Below are positions 1-6,177 of a DNA stretch of 6,313 bases, piece by piece. Under the pieces are notes generated by a model that saw only the letters and a list, made by a program, of their open reading frames with translations, had not been told where the DNA came from and made no database searches. The first letter of the stretch is position 1. Every line of letters begins with the position of its first letter. The stretch is from positions 1-6,313 of the forward strand of contig VBGE01000080.1 of NCBI GenBank assembly GCA_005880345.1, given 5' to 3'. Source of the stretch: Chloroflexota bacterium (GTDB taxonomy: Bacteria > Chloroflexota > Dormibacteria > Dormibacterales > Dormibacteraceae). The translations under genes were made by a program, and so were the position numbers.

Positions 1-1248
1 GTGAGGGACAGGCTGCTCGGGCGCCCGCATCTCGACCTCGACCTCGTGGTCGAGGATGGCGACGCGCTGGCCCTCGCGCGCAGGTTCGCCGAGCTGGCCC
101 ATGCCGGCCCGCCGGTGACGTTCGAGCGCTTTGGCACCGCCCAGGTCACGCTGCCCGGCCGCCTGGTCGAGTTCGTGGCCGCGCGGGCGGAGTCCTATGC
201 CCCGGACTCGCGCAAGCCCGACGTGCGCCGCGCGAGCCTCGATGAGGATCTCCGGCGCCGGGACTTCACCGTCAACACGATGCTCATGGACCTCGACGGC
301 AACGTCCACGACCCGCTCGGAGGACGCCGCGATCTCGAGGCGAAGCTGCTCCGGACTCCGGCCGACCCGCGCCAGACGTTCAGCGACGACCCGCTCCGCA
401 TGCTGCGCGCGATTCGATTCGCGGCCGAGCTCGGGTTTGAGCTGGCGCCGGACCTCGTGCCGGCCATGCGTGAGCTCAAGGGACGCCTGGCGCCACCTGT
501 CATCTCGATCGAGCGCATCCGCGACGAGCTGTCGCGAATGCTCGAGTCGGAGAGGCCCAAGCTCGCGCTCGAGCTTCTGGACCAGGCCGAGCTGCTGGGC
601 GTGGTCCTGCCCGAGATCGAGGCATGCAAAGGCGTCGCCCAGAGCGGCTACCACACCCACGACGTGTTCGGGCACACGCTCCTGACCGTCGACCACACCC
701 CGCCCGAGCTTCTCCTTCGGGTGGCAGCGCTCTTCCACGATGCCGGCAAGCCGGCGACCGCCAAGGGCGACGGCACCTTCCTGGGCCACGAGGAGGTGGG
801 GGCGAGCATCGCGAAGGCGGCCCTGGAGCGGTTGCGCTTCCCCCAGAAGGACGTCGACGTGGTGACCGGCCTGGTCCGGCTTCACCTCAGGCCGGTTTTC
901 TACCGTTCCGAATGGACCGATGGCGCGGTGCGCCGCATGGCGCGCGACGCCGGGCCGCTCCTCGACCGCCTGATGCTGCTCGCCAGGGCGGACATCGCCG
1001 CCTCGTCCTATCCGGAGCCCGAAAAGCTCGACGAGCTGCGGGCCAGGCTCGACGCTGTTCGTGCCGAGCACCCCTCCAGGCTGGCGCCGCTGATCACGGG
1101 CGAAGATATCATGCGCATCCGCGGCATCCTTCCAGGACCGGAGGTGGGCCGGATCAAGCAGAAGCTGGAGGAGCTGGTCATCGACGGCGAACTGCCGCCC
1201 GACAGCCAGGCGGTAAAGGATTACCTGGCGACACATCCACAGCTTTGA
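1..1248 (+). CDS. cca: CCA tRNA nucleotidyltransferase / poly(A) polymerase family, HD-domain type, 5'-truncated
   Basis: This enzyme of the class II nucleotidyltransferase family adds or repairs the 3' CCA end of tRNAs in the cytoplasm. Seen in the sequence, numbered from the first codon in the window: VRDRLLGR at 1-8, the second half of the family's GG-x-VRD-x-LLG motif; catalytic Asp12 and Asp14 (DLD); RRDFTVN at 86-92; DDPLRMLRAIRF at 129-140, the DDxxR form of the nucleotide-recognition motif; ERIRDEL at 171-177; and an HD domain with FHDAGKP at 245-251. The tail, with ITGEDIM at 365-371 and PGPEVG at 378-383, is also typical. The first GTG is almost certainly the internal valine of the VRD motif. 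The real start therefore lies upstream, and the GG pair and some N-terminal residues are missing. The HD domain suggests added phosphohydrolase activity. Pure poly(A) polymerase activity cannot be excluded from motifs alone. The gene ends 70 bases before bactofilin. Confidence 0.93.
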   Translation: MRDRLLGRPHLDLDLVVEDGDALALARRFAELAHAGPPVTFERFGTAQVTLPGRLVEFVAARAESYAPDSRKPDVRRASLDEDLRRRDFTVNTMLMDLDGNVHDPLGGRRDLEAKLLRTPADPRQTFSDDPLRMLRAIRFAAELGFELAPDLVPAMRELKGRLAPPVISIERIRDELSRMLESERPKLALELLDQAELLGVVLPEIEACKGVAQSGYHTHDVFGHTLLTVDHTPPELLLRVAALFHDAGKPATAKGDGTFLGHEEVGASIAKAALERLRFPQKDVDVVTGLVRLHLRPVFYRSEWTDGAVRRMARDAGPLLDRLMLLARADIAASSYPEPEKLDELRARLDAVRAEHPSRLAPLITGEDIMRIRGILPGPEVGRIKQKLEELVIDGELPPDSQAVKDYLATHPQL

Positions 1249-1264
1249 CTTCTGCCGCTATGCT
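1236..1264 (+). promoter_or_regulatory. Possible promoter for bactofilin gene
   Basis: A -10-like TATGCT (1259-1264) follows a weak -35-like TCCACA (1236-1241) at 17-base spacing; each matches the sigma70 consensus at four of six positions. The -10 sits in CCGCTATGCTGCGCT (1255-1269), which recurs almost unchanged before glpX at 2396-2410. The repetition is the main reason to call it. The -35 overlaps the end of the tRNA nucleotidyltransferase gene. Transcription would start near 1271, leaving a leader of roughly 45-50 bases. Confidence 0.35.
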
Positions 1265-1278
1265 GCGCTTTGGAGGGA

Positions 1279-1311
1279 GCCGCCACTGGGGAGTTCGGCG
1301 GCCGGGGAGGT
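1279..1311 (+). promoter_or_regulatory. Leader hairpin and Shine-Dalgarno of bactofilin gene
   Basis: GCCGCC (1279-1284) can pair with GGCGGC (1297-1302) around a 12-base loop. One base later begins a strong purine ribosome-binding site, GGGGAGGT (1304-1311), 7 bases before the ATG at 1319. The Shine-Dalgarno site is clear and fixes the start. The hairpin is short, and in DNA this GC-rich it may be chance. Confidence 0.55.
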
Positions 1312-1318
1312 AGCTGAA

Positions 1319-1828
1319 ATGTCCGAGGTTCTTTTGGAATCGCCGGCGGCGGCGAGCACGAACGGGGGAACGGATCCGCTGGGGCTTGATCCCAAAGCGA
1401 CCGTGCTGGCCCCCGACGACGCGCTCTCCGGCAAGCTCGTCTTGAAGGGTTCGGGCCAGGTGCTCGGCAACTTCAGCGGCCAGATCGAGTGCTTCGGCGA
1501 CCTGCTGATCGGCCCGGAAGCGCACGTCGAGGCCGACATCAAGGGCACCCGAATCACAGTCTCGGGCCTCGTGCGGGGCAACATCATCGCCAGCAACCGG
1601 CTGAAGATCACGAGCTCAGGCCGGCTGGAAGGCGACGCCACCGTAGGGGCGCTGGTCGTGCAGGAGGGGGGAGTCCACTACGGGGTGATCCGCGTTCACC
1701 CGGAGGGCATCCCCGACACGCCGCCGGAGCGCATGAGCAGCGTGCCGGCGCAGTCGACCGTCGTAACTTTGAAGGCCCTACCGACCCCTGTCGGAAAGGT
1801 CAGAAAATTCTGGGGTGAGTTCTTCTAA
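1319..1828 (+). CDS. Bactofilin (polymer-forming cytoskeletal protein)
   Basis: Bactofilins self-assemble without nucleotide into filaments of stacked beta-helices and act as scaffolds for cell shape, polarity or envelope enzymes. The 169-residue length is usual. A disordered N-terminus (about 1-26, Ser/Ala/Gly-rich) precedes the beta-helical core (about 27-126). There the family pattern of short beta rungs with conserved glycines is plain: GNFSGQIECFGDLLIG at 50-65, the EADIKG turn at 71-76, VSGLVRGNI at 81-89 and GRLEGDATVGALVVQEGG at 101-118. The usual 'EGA-x-F-x-G' end of the core reads EGGVHYG (116-122). A Pro/Ser linker follows, then a basic-aromatic tail, VRKFWGEFF (161-169), that could touch the membrane; this is inference. 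The start is fixed by the strong Shine-Dalgarno site at 1304-1311. The stop codon overlaps the next gene's start region by 14 bases, so the two are probably co-translated. Confidence 0.92.
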   Translation: MSEVLLESPAAASTNGGTDPLGLDPKATVLAPDDALSGKLVLKGSGQVLGNFSGQIECFGDLLIGPEAHVEADIKGTRITVSGLVRGNIIASNRLKITSSGRLEGDATVGALVVQEGGVHYGVIRVHPEGIPDTPPERMSSVPAQSTVVTLKALPTPVGKVRKFWGEFF

Positions 1829-2390
1829 GAAGCCGGCGAAGAAGCCAGCTCGGGCACGGGGCAAGGCGCCTCGCGCCCGAGCGGCCAGTCGTCCAGCGCC
1901 GGCCAGAGCGGCGAAGCAGACTGCCCCACGGGGGCGCCAGCCGGCGAGTCAGCCGGCCAAGAAGGCCGCTCCCAGGCCCGCCCCGAAGCCGCCGCCCAGG
2001 ACGCGCCAGGCGGACATCCCGACTCCGCAGCCGCTCCCGACCCGGCCGGTCATCCCCCCGCCGCGGCCCGGCATCCGGCTGGCCGGCTCCGCCTCGTCGC
2101 GCCTGACCATCAAGCCCAGCCCGCCTCAGGGCCCGCGGCCCCAGCTCCTGCTCTCGACCAAGGTGCGGCCCAGCGGTCCGCGGCGTCTCAGCGAGGTGGA
2201 GCTCGACGAGGACGAGGTTCTGATCGACGAATTCGAGGCGATCCTCGACGGCGAGAGGGTCAAGATCACGGCTGTCCTGGAGCGCACGTGCGTTTACGTA
2301 CACGAAGATGGCGAGCGGCGGCTGGTGCGCAAGGAAGAGCTGTGGGTGGAGGCTGACAAGCTTCCCATCCGGAGTCGCGGACTTCCCTAA
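1815..2390 (+). CDS. Unrecognised protein: Lys/Pro/Ala-rich tail plus small C-terminal domain
   Basis: I do not recognise this 191-residue protein. Residues 1-66 are almost wholly Lys, Arg, Ala and Pro, with PAKK at 7-10 and 47-50, resembling histone-H1-like or nucleic-acid-binding tails. Residues 67-115 are proline-rich. Residues 125-180 look folded: an acidic stretch (EVELDEDEVLIDEFE, 127-141), then likely beta strands (RVKITAVLERTCVYVHEDGERRLVRKEELWVEA region, described here only as 148-180). No signal peptide or membrane segment is seen. The GTG start at 1815 lies inside the last codons of the bactofilin gene, a 14-base overlap. AAAGGT at 1795-1800 is a possible but distant ribosome-binding site, which fits translational coupling. 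No alternative start is apparent. By position it could be a bactofilin partner; by composition it could bind DNA or RNA. Both are inference. The C-terminal domain, not the tail, is the part to search. Confidence 0.75.
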   Translation: MSSSKKPAKKPARARGKAPRARAASRPAPARAAKQTAPRGRQPASQPAKKAAPRPAPKPPPRTRQADIPTPQPLPTRPVIPPPRPGIRLAGSASSRLTIKPSPPQGPRPQLLLSTKVRPSGPRRLSEVELDEDEVLIDEFEAILDGERVKITAVLERTCVYVHEDGERRLVRKEELWVEADKLPIRSRGLP

Positions 2391-2395
2391 GCCTT

Positions 2396-2416
2396 CCGCT
2401 ACCCTTCGCTGAACCC
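2396..2416 (+). promoter_or_regulatory. Possible -10 element and leaderless start of glpX
   Basis: The 26-base spacer before glpX has no purine-rich Shine-Dalgarno site. It contains TACCCT (2400-2405), of the TAnnnT type, 11 bases before the ATG. That spacing would place the transcript start at or very near the start codon, as in leaderless mRNAs common in Actinobacteria and some other phyla. It sits in CCGCTACCCTTCGCT (2396-2410), nearly the same word as before bactofilin. No convincing -35 is visible. Confidence 0.4.
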
Positions 2417-3421
2417 ATGATCGAAGAGCCGAAGATCAATCGCAACCTCGCGCTCGAGCTGCTTCGCGTGACCGAAGCCGGCGCGCTGGCGGCCGCACCT
2501 CTCCAGGGTCGTGGCAACAAGGAGGCCGCCGACGCGAGGGCCGTCGAGGCGATCCGCTCATCGCTGGCCACGGTCGACATGAAGGGCACTGTGGTGATCG
2601 GCGAGGGCGAGAAAGACCAGGCGCCGATGCTCTATTTCGGGGAGCAGATCGGCAACGGCCTGGAGCCTGAGGTGGATGTCGCGGTGGACCCTATCGAAGG
2701 CACGAGCCTCACCGCGTCGGGCCTGCCGGGCGGGATCTCGGTGGTCGCGCTCGCCGAGCGCGGGACCATGTTCACGACCCACGTGCACTACATGAGAAAG
2801 CTCGTCGTCGGCCGCAAGGCACGAGGTGTCGTCGACATCGAGATGCCGGTGGAGTGGAACCTGCGCCGCATCGCCAAAGCCGAAGGTCTGCCGGTGCAGG
2901 AGCTGACTGTCGTCGTGCTCGACCGGGACCGCAACAAGGAGGTGATCGCACAGATCCGAGAGGTGGGGGCGCGCATCAAGCTCATTTCCGCCGGCGACGT
3001 CGCCGGGGCACTGGAGGCGGCGCTCGAAACCAGGTTCGGCATCCACTGCATGATGGGCTCGGGCGGCGCCACCGAAGGCGTGCTGGCGGCGTGCGCCATC
3101 AAGACGATCGGTGGCGACATGCAGGCAAAGCTCCACTTCCGCGACGACAAGGAGCGGGAGGTCGCCATCAAAGAAGGCCACAAGCCGGACAAGGTGCTGT
3201 GCCTCGACGACCTGTGCGCGGGCAAGGACATCTTCTTCGCCGCCACGGGCATCACCTCAGGCGAGCTGCTGCGAGGCGTCCGTTATGAGGACGTGTATGC
3301 ATTCACGCAATCCATGGTGCTGCGCTCGGCCTCCGGCACGATGCGCATCGTCGATGCGTATCACCCGATCGACAAGCTGCGGGCAAAGGGCCTGTTGCCT
3401 GAACAGGTCGCCGTCCGCTGA
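2417..3421 (+). CDS. glpX: Class II fructose-1,6-bisphosphatase (GlpX)
   Basis: This enzyme hydrolyses fructose-1,6-bisphosphate to fructose-6-phosphate, the committed step of gluconeogenesis. In autotrophs class II enzymes can also serve the Calvin cycle, some acting on sedoheptulose bisphosphate too. The protein has 334 residues, as the family does. Clear motifs are GRGNKEAAD (31-39), GEGEKDQAPML (62-72), DPIEGTSL (91-98), GGATEGVLAA (216-225) and FFAATGIT (273-280). Aligned by eye to E. coli GlpX, the metal ligands D33, E57, D85 and E213 correspond to D39, E63, D91 and E220, all present, so the enzyme should be active. The ATG at 2417 gives the expected N-terminus (NLALELLRVTE, 10-20). The start has no Shine-Dalgarno site but a -10-like element 11 bases upstream. 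The TGA stop overlaps the probable CTG start of the next gene in CTGA, implying coupled translation. Confidence 0.96.
   Translation: MIEEPKINRNLALELLRVTEAGALAAAPLQGRGNKEAADARAVEAIRSSLATVDMKGTVVIGEGEKDQAPMLYFGEQIGNGLEPEVDVAVDPIEGTSLTASGLPGGISVVALAERGTMFTTHVHYMRKLVVGRKARGVVDIEMPVEWNLRRIAKAEGLPVQELTVVVLDRDRNKEVIAQIREVGARIKLISAGDVAGALEAALETRFGIHCMMGSGGATEGVLAACAIKTIGGDMQAKLHFRDDKEREVAIKEGHKPDKVLCLDDLCAGKDIFFAATGITSGELLRGVRYEDVYAFTQSMVLRSASGTMRIVDAYHPIDKLRAKGLLPEQVAVR
3391..3408 (+). promoter_or_regulatory. Hairpin holding a possible ribosome-binding site at glpX end
   Basis: CCTGTT (3391-3396) and AACAGG (3402-3407) are perfect inverse complements around a 5-base loop. The second arm contains AGG, and AGGT (3405-3408) ends 9 bases before the CTG at 3418. 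AGGT is the only Shine-Dalgarno-like sequence in reach. If the hairpin forms, ribosomes finishing glpX would open it and expose the site. This is a weak, short stem and an inference. Confidence 0.3.
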
Positions 3422-4218
3422 GCGCCACCGAGGCCGGGCAGTTCCTGACGGCGGCCAGCAAAAGCCTTGGCCCTCCGCAGTGGGAGTGGATCGCGACCGC
3501 GCGCATCGTCGCGCGGCAGCGCAAGTCCGTGGGCGCGGTCGAGGAGGTGCTCGATGGCCTGCTCTCCAGCGCCGACCAGGCGATGGTCAACGCGTTCACG
3601 AGCGGGTTTCGCGTCACGCAGGTGAAGACCGCGATCGAGAAGTCGCTGCCCGCCCCCACCGCGGTGGCGGCAGCGCTCGAGTCGGCGCAGGTGGTGGCGC
3701 TGGGCATTCTCGTGCGCGAGCTGATGCAACCCGCTCAGTTCCAGCTCGTGTATCGCCCCTTCGCGAGCATCGTGCCCGCTCCCGGTTACCGGCCCGCCGG
3801 ACCCATCGACCAGCAGATCGCCGGCTTCCTCCGCCTGCTGCCGACGCTGAAGGGTGAGGTCGAGGCGGAGGTGGCCGCCGTCGCCAGGTCCCTGAGCCAG
3901 CCGGCCAGGCCGGCCACCAGTACGGCGGCGAGCGCTGTCCCGGTGCTTGCCGCCGCGGTCGGGCTCGACCCGGCGGCGAACTACACCGCGGCCTGGAAGC
4001 AGGTCATTGGGACCGCCAACCAGATGGGGCGGACGCAGGCGTTCCGCGCGATGCAGGACAGCGCCGAGCAGGCGGCGCCGCACGACGGGCTGGGCATCGT
4101 CGGCTTCGCGGGCGTAGCGGCGGGGGCCATCTTCATGCGGGACGTGGTGCCGGTCGAGAAGGTGCTGCTTCTCTATGAGCCCTTCGCGGGGGCCTGCTCT
4201 TACGAGGCTCTCGCCTAA
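3418..4218 (+). CDS. Unrecognised 266-residue protein, probable CTG start, coupled to glpX
   Basis: I do not recognise this protein. The first ATG/GTG/TTG in frame is the GTG at 3529, but the frame is open back to a TGA at 3400-3402 and the added stretch is plainly coding. 33 of the 36 codons from 3421 to 3528 end in G or C, and it reads as protein ([16 protein letters not shown], 21-36). The only plausible start that includes it is CTG at 3418, overlapping the glpX stop as CTGA; translation from 3529 would give 229 residues. The product looks soluble and largely helical: 21-80 charged/hydrophobic, 81-115 helical, 131-160 helical, an Ala/Pro/Ser/Thr linker at 160-182, then a second lobe ([19 protein letters not shown], 191-209) ending in a mildly hydrophobic stretch at 225-252. 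No signal peptide is seen. Coupling to glpX suggests a role near sugar-phosphate metabolism, which is inference only. It converges tail to tail with the acyl-CoA synthetase gene. Confidence 0.75.
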   Translation: MSATEAGQFLTAASKSLGPPQWEWIATARIVARQRKSVGAVEEVLDGLLSSADQAMVNAFTSGFRVTQVKTAIEKSLPAPTAVAAALESAQVVALGILVRELMQPAQFQLVYRPFASIVPAPGYRPAGPIDQQIAGFLRLLPTLKGEVEAEVAAVARSLSQPARPATSTAASAVPVLAAAVGLDPAANYTAAWKQVIGTANQMGRTQAFRAMQDSAEQAAPHDGLGIVGFAGVAAGAIFMRDVVPVEKVLLLYEPFAGACSYEALA

Positions 4219-5855
4219 GCCGTCTTCACGGCCGCGGCCTGGCCCAGGCCGAGCTCCTCGACGGCAACCTCGCGCATCTTGAATTTCTGAACCTTGCCCG
4301 TGACCGTCATCGGGAAGGCATCGACGAATTTCCAGTGGCGCGGAATCTTGTACGTGGCGATCTTGCCCTTGCACCAGGCGGCGAGCTCGTCGCCAGTCGA
4401 TGAGGCGCCCTGGCGGAGCTTGACCCACGCCATGACCTCCTCGCCGTACTTTTCGGAGGGCACGCCGATGACCTGGACGTCCGCGACGTCGGGGTGCGTG
4501 TAGAGGAACTCCTCGACCTCGCGCGGGTAGATGTTCTCGCCGCCGCGGATGATCATGTCCTTGATCCGGCCGACGATGTTGATGTAGCCCTCGGCATCCA
4601 TGGTCGCCAGGTCGCCGGTGTGCATCCAGCGGCCGGAGTCCACCGCCAGCCTGGTGGCCTCCTCGTTGTCCCAGTAGCCTCGCATCACCGAATACCCGCG
4701 GGTGCAGAGCTCGCCCGCCGTATCGCGCGGCACGAGGGCGCCGGTGCTCGGATCGATGACCTTGATCTCGACGTGCGGGTGCACTCGGCCGACCGTCGAC
4801 ACTCGGCGCTCGAGCGGATCGTCGGTCGTCGACTGTGTCGAGACGGGCGAGGTCTCCGTCATGCCGTAACAGATGGTCATCTCCGGGATGTGCATCACGG
4901 TCTGGACCTTCTTCATGACCTCGACCGGACACGGCGAGCCGGCCATGATGCCGGTGCGAAGAGAGCTGAAGTCGAACTCGTTGAAACGGGGATGCTCCAG
5001 CTCGCCGATGAACATCGTGGGCACGCCGTAGAGCGACGTGCAGCGTTCGTCCTGGACCGTTTGCATGGTGGCCACCGGGTCGTAGGCCTCGGCCGGCACG
5101 ACCATCGTGGCGCCGTGAGTTGTGCACCCGAGATTGCCCATCACCATCCCGAAGCAGTGGTAGAAGGGCACCGGGATGCAAACCCTGTCGTGCTCGGTGT
5201 ACCTCAGCATCTCCGCGACGAAGTAGCCGTTGTTCAGGATGTTGTGGTGGGTGAGGGTTGCCCCCTTCGGATAGCCGGTAGTGCCAGACGTGTACTGGAT
5301 GTTGATCGGGTCGTCGAACTGCAGCGACGCCTCCACCTCATGCAGCGCATCGGGTTCCACGCCGGACGCGTCGCGAATCAACGCATCAAACCCATCCTCC
5401 ATGACGACCGCCTCGCGCAACTGTGGGCACCGGCTTCTGACCTCTGCGAGCATCGACACGTAGTCGGCCTGGCGAAAGCGTGGGGCCAGGACGAGGAAGC
5501 TCGTCCCCGACTGGTTGAGCGCGTACTCGAGCTCCGATGTTCGGTACGCGGGATTGATGTTGACCAGGATCGCGCCCATCGCAGCTGTTGCGTACTGGAC
5601 GACGACCCACTCATAGCGGTTGGGCGACCAGATCCCGACGCGATCGCCCTTCGCCACTCCGCGCGCCATCAGCCCGCGGGCGAGCAGCTCGCACTGGTCG
5701 ACGAGCTCTCGGTACGTCGCGCGGTAGCCCTGATGGGGCACGACGAGGGCTTCGCGATCTGGCACCCGCGCAGCCGTGCGCCGGAGGTTGTGGAAGATCG
5801 GCTCACCGAGAAGAGGCTTGTCGCCGGCGCCGTGAACGTAGCTCAGCTCAGTCAT
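4215..5855 (-). CDS. AMP-forming fatty-acyl-CoA synthetase (ACSF2/FadD-like)
   Basis: This ANL-superfamily enzyme activates a carboxylic acid, probably a fatty acid, with ATP to an acyl-adenylate and then to acyl-CoA. All core motifs are intact in 546 residues: P-loop [11 protein letters not shown] (188-198), YGMTETSP (330-337), the GYSVMRGYW segment (387-395), HTGD (412-415), [16 protein letters not shown] (429-444) and the C-terminal lysine motif [12 protein letters not shown] (515-526) with catalytic Lys521. The overall pattern most recalls medium-chain ACSF2-like synthetases, but chain length cannot be read from sequence. No membrane segment or signal peptide is evident, so it is probably cytosolic. 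The start is the ATG at 5853-5855, with AAGGGG (5863-5868, minus strand) 7 bases upstream. Its TAG stop overlaps the convergent gene's TAA. Fatty-acid oxidation would feed gluconeogenesis beside glpX, but opposite strands give no evidence of shared control. Confidence 0.93.
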   Translation of the reverse strand: MTELSYVHGAGDKPLLGEPIFHNLRRTAARVPDREALVVPHQGYRATYRELVDQCELLARGLMARGVAKGDRVGIWSPNRYEWVVVQYATAAMGAILVNINPAYRTSELEYALNQSGTSFLVLAPRFRQADYVSMLAEVRSRCPQLREAVVMEDGFDALIRDASGVEPDALHEVEASLQFDDPINIQYTSGTTGYPKGATLTHHNILNNGYFVAEMLRYTEHDRVCIPVPFYHCFGMVMGNLGCTTHGATMVVPAEAYDPVATMQTVQDERCTSLYGVPTMFIGELEHPRFNEFDFSSLRTGIMAGSPCPVEVMKKVQTVMHIPEMTICYGMTETSPVSTQSTTDDPLERRVSTVGRVHPHVEIKVIDPSTGALVPRDTAGELCTRGYSVMRGYWDNEEATRLAVDSGRWMHTGDLATMDAEGYINIVGRIKDMIIRGGENIYPREVEEFLYTHPDVADVQVIGVPSEKYGEEVMAWVKLRQGASSTGDELAAWCKGKIATYKIPRHWKFVDAFPMTVTGKVQKFKMREVAVEELGLGQAAAVKTA

Positions 5856-5862
5856 CAGCTAA

Positions 5863-5868
5863 CCCCTT
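5863..5868 (-). promoter_or_regulatory. Shine-Dalgarno site of acyl-CoA synthetase gene
   Basis: On the minus strand this reads AAGGGG, 7 bases before the ATG at 5853-5855, and supports that start. No convincing promoter pair is visible further upstream on the minus strand. Confidence 0.7.
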
Positions 5869-6017
5869 GACATTGTCCTCGGATCGTCGCAGGCTGGAGG
5901 CAATTCGTTCTCCGTCCGGGACCGCCGACAGTCCACGCAAAGGTTGGCCTCCATAAGTAGGCAACGGCCGTAGAGCGGCGCAGAAACCAAAAGCGTGTCA
6001 CCCGGTGGCTTCCCGGT

Positions 6018-6054
6018 CGAGGCGGTGTCCGCTGCAGGCGCCGCCTCGTTTTAT
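6018..6054 (+). terminator. Plus-strand intrinsic terminator
   Basis: CGAGGCGG (6018-6025) pairs perfectly with CCGCCTCG (6041-6048). G-U and G-C pairs can extend the stem inward by about four more, leaving a loop of about 7 bases. TTTTAT (6049-6054) follows directly. This is a good Rho-independent terminator for plus-strand transcription. There is no T-run on the minus-strand side, so it is one-directional. No plus-strand gene lies immediately upstream. Confidence 0.65.
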
Positions 6055-6055
6055 G

Positions 6056-6083
6056 TCGTAGGGGAGGCGGGCCTCCCCTACGA
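6056..6083. repeat. Perfect 13-bp inverted repeat, REP-like
   Basis: TCGTAGGGGAGGC (6056-6068) and GCCTCCCCTACGA (6071-6083) are perfect inverse complements separated by two G bases. The transcript would form a very stable hairpin with a minimal loop. No T-run follows on either strand, so it does not look like a standard terminator. Its compact perfect form resembles dispersed palindromic (REP-type) elements. Only one copy is in this window, so repetition is unproven. Confidence 0.6.
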
Positions 6084-6139
6084 GACCCCTCCTTCCACAG
6101 TCCACACCTGGCGGCGTTTGGCGCTACACGCCGAGTGAC

Positions 6140-6158
6140 GGCCCGAGTAAATCGGGCC
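6140..6158 (-). terminator. Hairpin downstream of the minus-strand membrane-protein gene
   Basis: GGCCCGA (6140-6146) and TCGGGCC (6152-6158) pair perfectly around a 5-base loop. It lies about 20 bases past the stop of the minus-strand gene entering from the right, where a transcript end is expected. The minus strand lacks a T-run after it, so termination would be non-canonical; it could instead be an mRNA-end stabiliser. Confidence 0.35.
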
Positions 6159-6177
6159 TATAACTCCACTTCGTTTT

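Larger units (their letters stand above)
5856..6177. other. Non-coding, hairpin-rich spacer
   Basis: These 322 bases lie between two minus-strand genes and I see no credible gene in them. The part nearest the synthetase (5856-6017) should hold its promoter and leader. It has TGGAGGC (5895-5901) and GCCTCCA (5947-5953) as distant inverted arms. The part from 6018 to 6158 packs four inverted repeats end to end: 6018-6048, 6056-6083, 6112-6133 (CGGCGT/ACGCCG) and 6140-6158. I recognise no known riboswitch or structural RNA; only ACGCAAAG near 5935 recalls one motif of the c-di-GMP-I class, and its other conserved parts are absent. Confidence 0.6.

Noticed and set aside
1..3. GTG as the true start of the tRNA nucleotidyltransferase gene
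   Set aside because: It encodes the Val of the family's internal VRD-x-LLG motif; the preceding Gly-Gly and N-terminal residues must lie upstream of the window.
1245..1264. TTGACT followed by TATGCT as a promoter
   Set aside because: Only 8 bases separate them, far short of about 17. A weaker hexamer at 1236 has the right spacing.
4236..4250. GGCCTGG-C-CCAGGCC palindrome as a terminator between the convergent genes
   Set aside because: It lies within the synthetase coding end (Ala/Gly/Gln codons), has a one-base centre and has no T-run on either side; GC-rich coding bias explains it.
3361..5181. 606-codon open frame on the minus strand
   Set aside because: It runs antisense to the 266-residue gene and out of frame through the acyl-CoA synthetase gene. 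Its Arg/Gly/His/Pro-rich translation is a typical high-GC shadow.
4494..5870. 458-codon open frame on the plus strand
   Set aside because: It is exactly antisense to the intact acyl-CoA synthetase gene and its translation is rich in His, Arg, Val and Asp without domain pattern.
5867..5872. Perfect TTGACA -35 on the plus strand
   Set aside because: No -10-like hexamer lies 15-19 bases downstream. On the other strand the same bases overlap the synthetase Shine-Dalgarno region.
5931..6003. Possible c-di-GMP-I riboswitch because of ACGCAAAG
   Set aside because: The other conserved segments and the paired architecture of that class are not present.
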